Part shown: positions 1 to 4,973 of the stretch, piece by piece
Layout: every line of letters starts with the position of its first letter
Numbering within the stretch: position 1 is the first letter of the stretch
NCBI GenBank assembly: GCA_002450155.1
Contig: DJYO01000004.1
Location: 1 to 6,488 of the forward strand
Reading direction: 5' to 3'
Source: Mageeibacillus sp. UBA6976
GTDB taxonomy: Bacteria > Bacillota > Clostridia > Saccharofermentanales > Saccharofermentanaceae
DNA length: 6,488 bases
Program-made: the position numbers and the translations under genes
The notes under the pieces: model-generated
Seen by the model: only the letters and a program-made list of their open reading frames with translations
The model's database searches: none
What the model was told of the DNA's origin: nothing

Positions 1-1
1 A

Positions 2-562
2 TGCTGTTTTAGCGGAATTTGCACAGAGGGTCTTATTAAAACGGATGATATTTCTATCCGTGCATATAATCTGCAAGTGTTCATTGAGAGAACGATAGCT
101 TTTGTCCTGATATTTACCGTTGCTGCAGTCCTTGGGTATCTGCTTGAAGTTGTCATATTTGTTATATCATTTGCTTCCATCAGATCATACAGCGGTGGAT
201 ATCATTGCAAGACTTTCCTTGGTTGTCTTGGTGTTTCGGTTGCAACAATAATTGCTTCAGTTCCAATGGCATATTTCCTTGAAAGATATCATGTAGTTTA
301 TTTTTCATTACTGATGCTTTCTGCTTTGTTTATTATCGTGGTCGGTTCATTAGGCGATCCGGAAGCAGATTATTCTGAAGAGACCAATGAACGAGTCAAA
401 AGATTAGGGAGATTGTTGTGCATGTTTATGACTTCATCAGCTTTGTTGACATATGTTATCAAGCCTACAGAATCTCTATCTTTCTATATTGGTACCGGTG
501 TAATACAGGTAGCGTTCTACTTGATAATTGCAATAATACAACACGAAGGGAGGATTTCATAA
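2..562 (+). CDS. agrB: AgrB-type peptide-processing membrane endopeptidase, 5' partial
   Basis: AgrB proteins are integral membrane cysteine endopeptidases that remove the C-terminal tail of the AgrD precursor and help form and export a cyclic autoinducer. The frame is open back to the window edge. The residues before the GTG at 77 (TEGLIKTDDISIRAYNLQ) fit the usual AgrB N-terminus, so the gene starts upstream, not at 77. By comparison with S. aureus AgrB, about 10 residues are missing. The segment IRSYSGGYHCKTFLGC carries the family's catalytic pair: His at 203-205 and Cys at 224-226, seven residues apart as in S. aureus His77/Cys84. Several hydrophobic segments flank it, and a charged loop (EETNERVKR) follows, as is usual. 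The last bases overlap the next ATG (TAATG), so translation of the two genes is probably coupled. Family assignment is secure; the true start is not visible. Confidence 0.93.
   Translation, partial: CCFSGICTEGLIKTDDISIRAYNLQVFIERTIAFVLIFTVAAVLGYLLEVVIFVISFASIRSYSGGYHCKTFLGCLGVSVATIIASVPMAYFLERYHVVYFSLLMLSALFIIVVGSLGDPEADYSEETNERVKRLGRLLCMFMTSSALLTYVIKPTESLSFYIGTGVIQVAFYLIIAIIQHEGRIS
548..553 (+). promoter_or_regulatory. Ribosome binding site of the AgrD-like peptide gene
   Basis: GGGAGG lies inside the end of agrB, eight bases before the ATG at 562. It selects that ATG rather than the in-frame upstream ATG at 418, which lies within agrB. Confidence 0.8.
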
Positions 563-693
563 TGAAGAAATCTACAAACAAGGCAATCCTTAAGCTGGCA
601 CTTGGCGCATCTAAGACAAAGAGCGACTTTATCCCCGGATTACCGCCGGATACACCCATTATTTTCCATCAACCTAAGAGACCTAAGAAGTAA
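562..693 (+). CDS. agrD: AgrD-like autoinducer peptide precursor lacking cysteine
   Basis: This is a 43-residue peptide whose ATG overlaps the agrB stop codon by one base, the standard agrBD arrangement. Residues 1-20 form a lysine-rich helix-like leader (KAILKLALGAS), matching the membrane-associated AgrD leader. The C-terminal part, TPIIFHQPKRPKK, aligns with the clostridial AgrD pattern, e.g. C. perfringens CLWFTHQPEEPKS as I recall it. HQP is identical and the tail has the same proline spacing. The position of the ring-closing Cys is Thr31 (652-654), and the peptide has no cysteine anywhere. By analogy, cleavage after Phe35 would give a five-residue ring, TPIIF, closed as an oxygen ester (lactone) through Thr. 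A linear signal or a non-functional copy are alternatives. The tail is short and basic, whereas AgrD tails are usually acidic. Gene identity rests on position, size and the HQPK-x-P motif. Confidence 0.8.
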   Translation: MKKSTNKAILKLALGASKTKSDFIPGLPPDTPIIFHQPKRPKK

Positions 694-747
694 TTCTAAA
701 AGGAATTAAAACCACTGGTTTATCGAAACCGTTGTATTGGTATAAAA

Positions 748-775
748 GAAGCTCGCATTTGCCAATGTGAGCTTC
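748..775. terminator. 12-bp hairpin downstream of agrD, atypical terminator or RNA structure
   Basis: The arms 748-759 and 764-775 pair over 12 positions (GAAGCTCGCATT with AATGTGAGCTTC, one G-U wobble) around the four-base loop TGCC. On the + strand no T-run follows (AAGCCAAGCG), so it is not a canonical intrinsic terminator for agrBD. On the - strand the stem is followed by TTTTATA, a weak T-run. It may stop leftward transcription, protect the 3' end of agrBD mRNA, or attenuate read-through. The structure itself is clear; its role is inferred. Confidence 0.5.
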
Positions 776-801
776 AAGCCAAGCGCAGCGTAGTCTTATT
801 C

Positions 802-818
802 TATATCTGAGATATAAT
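802..818 (+). promoter_or_regulatory. Perfect interrupted palindrome overlapping a TATAAT box
   Basis: TATATCT-G-AGATATA (802-816) is a perfect inverted repeat around one base. A consensus -10 hexamer TATAAT (813-818) overlaps its right arm. No good -35 hexamer lies 16-18 bases upstream, so a promoter here would need an activator, and the palindrome could be an operator. It would drive the lipoprotein gene through a long leader. The assignment is speculative, and AT-rich palindromes also arise by chance. Confidence 0.3.
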
Positions 819-851
819 GCATGGTTGGCATTTAGCATGTGTAGCGTTTAA

Positions 852-1007
852 GACAATACTAATTCCTTAAGCAACATAACTCATTGTGCTGTAAGAGTTA
901 ATTGTTCAAATGGAACTTACATTCATACTCCTGGTACGGGCAAAACAGTTTGTTATACAAGTAGTTCGTTCTCATGGTTTACAAGTCCCAGTTCTTGGCT
1001 ATACTGA
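852..1007 (+). pseudogene. Ser/Thr/Cys-rich 51-codon open frame without a start codon, possible remnant
   Basis: After a TAA at 849-851 the frame stays open for 51 codons to a TGA at 1005-1007, 15 bases before the lipoprotein start and in the same reading frame. The translation reads like protein: it includes HCAVRVNCSNGTYIHTPGTG and SFSWFTSPSSWLY, with 18 Ser/Thr, three Cys, two Trp and a GTGK stretch. It has no ATG, GTG or TTG, and no ribosome site. The in-frame ATG at 837 reaches the TAA after four codons. A short overlapping frame from the ATG at 817 (MHGWHLACVAFKTILIP) could be the displaced N-terminus if one frameshift occurred. I do not recognise the sequence. It may be the tail of a decayed secreted-peptide gene, or chance. 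Confidence 0.25.
978..1005 (+). promoter_or_regulatory. Weak sigma-A-like promoter candidate before the lipoprotein gene
   Basis: TTTACA (978-983) and TATACT (1000-1005) are each one base from consensus and are separated by 16 bases. The predicted transcript would start near 1012, inside the ribosome site, leaving a leader of only about 11 bases. That makes this candidate doubtful. Confidence 0.2.
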
Positions 1008-1011
1008 TCTT

Positions 1012-1018
1012 GGGGAAA
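1012..1018 (+). promoter_or_regulatory. Ribosome binding site of the lipoprotein gene
   Basis: GGGGAAA lies upstream of the ATG at 1023, with seven bases between the last G and the start. It supports this start rather than the later in-frame ATGs. The out-of-frame ATG at 1018 ends after two codons. Confidence 0.6.
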
Positions 1019-1022
1019 TGTC

Positions 1023-3293
1023 ATGAACAGTCTGTTTGTGAGAAGAATGGTATCGGCATTGATGGCAACTGTAAGCGCGCTTACGGTTGCCGCTTGCCTT
1101 GCTAACAAAACTGATACGTCAGAAGAGTTTCGGATAGGACCTTTCTATGAATACTCTGCTGCAGAGTTATCTGTTCAGGAAGAAGGATATGAAGTCGGAT
1201 GGCGTAATGCTTCTTTCGGATCTGATTATCTTGCTGTTCTTGGGATCGGATATAACGACAAGATCCGTGAAGCTGAGGACCGTTGGTATGACAGTATGGG
1301 GACATCTGATTTCAAAGTCCTTCCGACTGATGAAGAGGGCAATATCTGCGTAACTTTGAAAGAATTGTACTTCTTTACTTCTGACGGAGAATACATAACA
1401 AAGGTCGATCTGGATAAGGTCCAAGGGCTTTCGCAGGAGATTCCGTGCATAGTGACGGACAGTGATGATCATGTGCATGCAATAGTCTGCCCTGCGGATA
1501 TAGAAACAGATCAGTTATATTATTACGATCTCGAATTTGATCCTGACGGAGAGCTGACCAGCAGTACAAATCTAGGTTTTGACAGGCATGTGGATGTGTA
1601 TGACTGTTGTTATGCTTTCGATGGTAATGTTTACTTTAACTGTACTGACCAAGAGACATACAGCGGAGTCATCTATTCGTTCTCAGATACCGGTGAGCTG
1701 AAGTCTGCTGTGGATTGTAATTATCCCGTTAAATCTTTTGTTTCGTTGAATGGAACGGATTATGTTTTCGCCTGTCCTTATGACAGTGAGAATGATGTAA
1801 GCACTCCATGCCTGATACCCGTGGAATCGGTATTTGAAGGAAATACAGATAATAGCATTATCTTGCCTGATATGTTTGCCGATGCAGATGATATTGTTGT
1901 AACCGAAAAAGGATTATTTGTGTCCGATCATTCAGGTATCTGCTGCTACGATACAGATACAGAAGAGAAAGCTGTGATCTTGGATTCTGTATCTTCTCCG
2001 TGCCCGTATCTTCCTTATTATTATTCCGTTAAACCTGACGGAACACTAATTTATCTGGGCAGTGACGGTTTAAATGACGGATTATATCTCGTAAAATGCA
2101 CCCCGACTGAGAAGGATCCTATGGAAGGCAGGGAGAAGCTCATTATTGCAGGTGTCGGGATCAATGAGGATCCGGTAATACTCAATATGGTCAAGGTATT
2201 CAATATGGAGAATACCGGGTATTACTTTGAGATTCATGATTACGCTGAAGGTGGCGGCGAAGCAGATGATCTGACGCCTTATTATGAAGCCTTTATGGAA
2301 GTTATCAGGTATTCGCATATTACCGATGACGCTCCTGACATAATAGTCGATCCCTGCAATGTATTGCCGTTTGGCGAGATATCAGGCAGTGATTTTCTGG
2401 TCGATATCTCGCCATATGTGAACAGCATGGATATATCTTTTCTTCCATGGTATGATGGATTGTATGAAGACAGTCAGTATACTGTTTTCCTGTCTTATTA
2501 CATAGATCTTCTGGCAGCAGATAATTCTTCCGGCCTTGTAAATGATGCAGATGATCTCACATATTCTGATTATAACGATATAGCCTCAGCAGAAGGCATT
2601 AACGGCAATTCGGTCATCGGGGCAAGCAAAACGGATTATCTTGCAAGTATTGTTCAGATGAGGCTTAAGGAGTTTTATGACATTGATACCCATGAAGTAA
2701 GATTTGATTCTGATGAGTTTGCAGATCTTATGGAATGGGTAAAATACAATGTGAATGATAACGATGAGGCTTTGTATTCACTCGGAAGCGGTGCATTTGC
2801 TCAGCAAGTGTTGATCAGCGATGCCAGCCAGATAATCTTTGACTATGAGAACATTACGGGCTGCGATGTATCGTATATAGGGTTTCCCACAGAGGATAAG
2901 AGCCTGATCGCTGCTTTGCCTCAGTATAATTTTGCAATAACAGCAGACTGCAAACATCCTGATGCTGCGTGGATGCTAATATCCATGGGACTTAACGATA
3001 ACTATCAAAACATACTGTCAAGGACGGCTTTCCCCGTTAACTTGAGCACAGAGAATGAATTGCGCGATTCAAGATACAAACAGATGGAAGATGAATCACT
3101 GCGTGACAGATTCAGAGGAAGGATCAACAGCATTGTTGATTCAGTTGACAGCGTCTTTAGCTCTAATGATGACCTGAGCGTGATCTTGACTGAAGAAGCG
3201 GGTGCTTATTTCTACGGCGATGTAAGTCTTGATGTGGTCATCTCCAGGATACAGAACAGGGCAGAGCTTGTAATGTCTGAAAACTATACTTGA
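1023..3293 (+). CDS. Predicted lipoprotein: N-terminal propeller-like region plus family-1 solute-binding domain
   Basis: This is a 756-residue exported protein. The N-terminus has Arg7-Arg8, a hydrophobic stretch and a lipobox (VAAC) with Cys25, so it is probably anchored to the outer face of the membrane. Residues about 40-365 contain recurring Gly/Asp-rich beta-strand units (TSDGEYITKVDLD, YSFSDTGELKSAV, SVKPDGTLIYLGSDG), which suggest a beta-propeller-like sensor or binding module. Residues about 370-756 resemble the sugar-type extracellular solute-binding fold: a KVFNMENTGYYFEIHDY segment, a DAPDIIVDP segment, DISPYVNS, and near the end NFAITADCKHPDAAWMLISM. No ABC permease or ATPase gene is adjacent. 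Sixteen cysteines follow Cys25, 13 of them in the N-terminal half, which is high for a secreted protein. The ligand is unknown. The solute-binding assignment is fairly sure; the propeller is inferred from repeat style. Confidence 0.8.
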   Translation: MNSLFVRRMVSALMATVSALTVAACLANKTDTSEEFRIGPFYEYSAAELSVQEEGYEVGWRNASFGSDYLAVLGIGYNDKIREAEDRWYDSMGTSDFKVLPTDEEGNICVTLKELYFFTSDGEYITKVDLDKVQGLSQEIPCIVTDSDDHVHAIVCPADIETDQLYYYDLEFDPDGELTSSTNLGFDRHVDVYDCCYAFDGNVYFNCTDQETYSGVIYSFSDTGELKSAVDCNYPVKSFVSLNGTDYVFACPYDSENDVSTPCLIPVESVFEGNTDNSIILPDMFADADDIVVTEKGLFVSDHSGICCYDTDTEEKAVILDSVSSPCPYLPYYYSVKPDGTLIYLGSDGLNDGLYLVKCTPTEKDPMEGREKLIIAGVGINEDPVILNMVKVFNMENTGYYFEIHDYAEGGGEADDLTPYYEAFMEVIRYSHITDDAPDIIVDPCNVLPFGEISGSDFLVDISPYVNSMDISFLPWYDGLYEDSQYTVFLSYYIDLLAADNSSGLVNDADDLTYSDYNDIASAEGINGNSVIGASKTDYLASIVQMRLKEFYDIDTHEVRFDSDEFADLMEWVKYNVNDNDEALYSLGSGAFAQQVLISDASQIIFDYENITGCDVSYIGFPTEDKSLIAALPQYNFAITADCKHPDAAWMLISMGLNDNYQNILSRTAFPVNLSTENELRDSRYKQMEDESLRDRFRGRINSIVDSVDSVFSSNDDLSVILTEEAGAYFYGDVSLDVVISRIQNRAELVMSENYT

Positions 3294-3398
3294 GGTCAAT
3301 ATAATTGAACTTAAGTTGTGGCTGTCCGCGAGGTCTTTCATATGCATCTTTGTCGGCAAGCCGTGCTCTTTTGATCGTCCTGGCGAAGCAGTGGAATA

Positions 3399-3446
3399 AG
3401 TGCTTATTATTAAGTTTGTGCCCAAAAATATAGCGGATAAGGCACT
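3399..3446 (+). repeat. Imperfect long-loop inverted repeat upstream of the pnt promoter
   Basis: AGTGCTTAT (3399-3407) can pair with ATAAGGCACT (3437-3446) over nine positions with one bulged G. The left arm also sits in the compact near-palindrome AATAAG-TG-CTTATT (3395-3408). It may be a degenerate terminator for the lipoprotein gene or a regulator site upstream of the promoter. No T-run follows, so termination is doubtful. Confidence 0.25.
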
Positions 3447-3468
3447 ATAAAGCATTAAATCTTAATAA

Positions 3469-3497
3469 TTGTCAAACCGCCCTCTGCCGTTTATAAT
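3469..3497 (+). promoter_or_regulatory. Sigma-A promoter of the pnt operon
   Basis: TTGTCA (3469-3474, five of six consensus bases) and TATAAT (3492-3497, six of six) are separated by exactly 17 bases. Transcription should start near 3504, giving a leader of about 35 bases that includes the ribosome site. An imperfect inverted repeat with 8-base arms (3496-3503 and 3511-3518) spans the predicted start and could be an operator, though it is AT-rich. Confidence 0.8.
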
Positions 3498-3524
3498 TTA
3501 TTCGCTTAAAGAATATATAAACGC

Positions 3525-3530
3525 AGGGGG
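3525..3530 (+). promoter_or_regulatory. Ribosome binding site that sets the pntAA start
   Basis: AGGGGG lies eight bases before the ATG at 3539. An in-frame GTG at 3530 overlaps this site and so cannot be its start. The ATG at 3539 also gives the usual family N-terminus, MKKVLVCKE. Confidence 0.85.
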
Positions 3531-3538
3531 TGCTTTCC

Positions 3539-4666
3539 ATGAAGAAAGTATTGGTTTGTAAGGAAACCCTGGCTGCTGAGACGAGAGTCGCTCTTATTCC
3601 GGATGATATAAAGAAGTTATCCGGAATGGGATTCGAATTTACTGTTGTAAGCGGCGCCGGACAAAAGAGCGGAATATCCGACTCTGATTACGAGAAGGCT
3701 GGTGCAAAGATCGTCACGTCCGAAGCAGAGGGGCTTAAGGATGCCGAGATCGTAGTAAGGATCTTGAAGCCGGAGACGGCAAAGGGTATGAATGAGGGTA
3801 CACTTCATGTTAGTTACCTTGATCCGTTTAATGAGAAGACTCTGCTCAAGGAGTTTGCAGACGAGAAGATACAGGCCGTATCACTTGAGATGATTCCCCG
3901 TACCACACTTGCGCAGAAGATGGATGTTCAGTCATCACAGACATCTCTTGCCGGTTATGTAGCAGTTCTCAATGCTGCTGCAAGACTGCCCAAGATCCTC
4001 CCCATGATGGTTACGCCCGCAGGTACTATCAATCCTGCAAGATGCTTTGTTATCGGTGTAGGAGTTGCAGGTCTTCAGGCTATCGCTACTGCCAAGAGAC
4101 TTGGTGCAAGAGTTGATGCATTTGATACAAGACCGGTAGTAGAAGAGCAGGTTAAATCTCTCGGCGGCAACTTCGTCAAGATCGATCTTGGCGAGATGGG
4201 ACAGACATCCCAGGGCTATGCCAAGGAACTCACCCCCGAGCAGATCGCAAAGCAGCAGGAAGCTCAGGCTAAGGTCTGCGAGAAGTCGAATATAATCATC
4301 ACTACTGCCAAGGTATTCGGCAGGAAGGCTCCCGTCCTCATTAAGAAGGATGTAATAGAACGTATGCAGCCCGGCACAGTAATCGTTGATATGGCTGTTT
4401 CAACAGGCGGAAACGTAGAGGGAAGCGATCCTGAAAGGGAAGTAGTAACCGACAATGGCGTAATCATCCTCCCCGGTGATGAGCTCGAGCGTCAGGTACC
4501 CTGGGATGCATCCAAGATGTTGTCAGGCAACATCTCTGCGTTCCTTACCCACTTCTATAACAAAGAGAACAAAGAATTCGAAGTTAATCTCTCTGACGAG
4601 ATTATGAAGGGCTGTCTGCTCACACAGAACGGCGCTATTATTCACGAGAGATTTAAGGAGGCATAA
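3539..4666 (+). CDS. pntAA: NAD(P)+ transhydrogenase, soluble NAD(H)-binding alpha-1 subunit (domain I)
   Basis: The 375-residue cytoplasmic subunit binds NAD(H) and exchanges hydride with NADP(H) held by PntB. Length and sequence match domain I of three-subunit transhydrogenases such as that of Rhodospirillum rubrum. The N-terminal lobe opens with KETLAAETRVALIPDD, shared with alanine dehydrogenases. The loop PRTTLAQKMDVQSSQ holds Arg121, Gln126, Asp129 and Ser132, spaced like the R. rubrum Arg127/Gln132/Asp135/Ser138 loop that contacts the nicotinamide and domain III. The nucleotide fold has GVGVAG (173-178), followed by AFDTRP with Asp196 to bind the adenosine ribose. The mobile-loop segment GYAKE with Tyr227 is present, which argues against alanine dehydrogenase. 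It is the first gene of the operon, with one base before pntAB. The start at 3539 follows the ribosome site. Confidence 0.95.
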   Translation: MKKVLVCKETLAAETRVALIPDDIKKLSGMGFEFTVVSGAGQKSGISDSDYEKAGAKIVTSEAEGLKDAEIVVRILKPETAKGMNEGTLHVSYLDPFNEKTLLKEFADEKIQAVSLEMIPRTTLAQKMDVQSSQTSLAGYVAVLNAAARLPKILPMMVTPAGTINPARCFVIGVGVAGLQAIATAKRLGARVDAFDTRPVVEEQVKSLGGNFVKIDLGEMGQTSQGYAKELTPEQIAKQQEAQAKVCEKSNIIITTAKVFGRKAPVLIKKDVIERMQPGTVIVDMAVSTGGNVEGSDPEREVVTDNGVIILPGDELERQVPWDASKMLSGNISAFLTHFYNKENKEFEVNLSDEIMKGCLLTQNGAIIHERFKEA

Positions 4667-4667
4667 A

Positions 4668-4973
4668 ATGGACGGACAGACAATAATGCTGCTTATATTC
4701 GTATTCATTATTGCAGCTTTCCTCGGAGTTGAGCTTATATCCAAAGTTCCTTCACAGCTCCACACACCGCTCATGAGCGGAACAAATGCCATATCAGGCA
4801 TTACGATCGTAGGTGCTATCGCAGCATGCGCCATCAATGTGGATAACCACCTCTTAGGTATGATCCTGGGCGGCATCGCTATTCTTTTTGCTACGATCAA
4901 TGTTATCGGCGGTTATTTTGTAACAGACAGAATGCTCGCAATGTTCAAGAAGAAGGAGGGTAAGAAGAAGTAA
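4668..4973 (+). CDS. pntAB: NAD(P)+ transhydrogenase, small membrane alpha-2 subunit
   Basis: The 101-residue membrane subunit supplies part of the proton channel (domain II) of the transhydrogenase. It corresponds to the C-terminal part of the fused E. coli PntA. It has about three membrane helices, around residues 5-22, 42-55 and 58-80. Between the first two lies the family signature VPSQLHTPLMSGTNAISGI (residues 27-45), with His32 and Asn40. The C-terminus GYFVTDRMLAMFKKKEG is typical and basic, so it probably faces the cytoplasm. AAGGAGG (4655-4661), inside the end of pntAA, is its ribosome site. Its stop codon overlaps the pntB start by one base. Confidence 0.95.
   Translation: MDGQTIMLLIFVFIIAAFLGVELISKVPSQLHTPLMSGTNAISGITIVGAIAACAINVDNHLLGMILGGIAILFATINVIGGYFVTDRMLAMFKKKEGKKK
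4953..4960 (+). promoter_or_regulatory. Ribosome binding site of pntB inside pntAB
   Basis: AAGGAGGG lies 12 bases before the pntB ATG at 4973, slightly farther than usual. It codes for Lys-Glu-Gly in the lysine-rich tail of PntAB. With the TAATG overlap, translational coupling is likely. Confidence 0.65.

Larger units (their letters stand above)
694..1022 (+). other. Intergenic region without a confident gene, between agrD and the lipoprotein gene
   Basis: These 329 bases contain no open frame with a convincing start and ribosome site. They hold a strong hairpin (748-775), an interrupted palindrome overlapping a TATAAT box (802-818), a start-less 51-codon frame rich in Ser/Thr/Cys (852-1007), and a weak promoter-like pair just before the next gene (978-1005). 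Short inverted repeats also occur directly after agrD (AATTC/GAATT at 692-707 and AAACC/GGTTT at 709-721), but they are too small to interpret. Confidence 0.7.

Noticed and set aside
77..79. GTG as the start of the AgrB gene
   Set aside because: The frame is open to the window edge and the preceding residues match the AgrB N-terminus; no ribosome site precedes this GTG.
418..561. Longer version of the peptide gene starting at the ATG at 418
   Set aside because: This part overlaps agrB in another frame; the ribosome site and the TAATG overlap place the start at 562.
3301..3399. Open frame after the lipoprotein gene (reads IIELKLWLSARSFICIF and onward)
   Set aside because: It is only 32 codons, lacks a good start and ribosome site, and resembles no family I know.
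3141..3455. Leftward open frame of 104 codons
   Set aside because: It mostly mirrors the end of the lipoprotein gene and has no ribosome site or recognisable motif.
3530..3538. GTG start for pntAA giving three extra residues
   Set aside because: It overlaps the AGGGGG ribosome site, and the family N-terminus begins at the ATG at 3539.
3539..4666. Alanine dehydrogenase as the identity of the first operon gene
   Set aside because: The RTTLAQKMD loop, the GYAKE mobile loop and the adjacent pntAB and pntB identify transhydrogenase domain I.
4523..4900. Leftward open frame of 125 codons over pntAA and pntAB
   Set aside because: It lies opposite two certain pnt genes and is a by-product of their codon composition.
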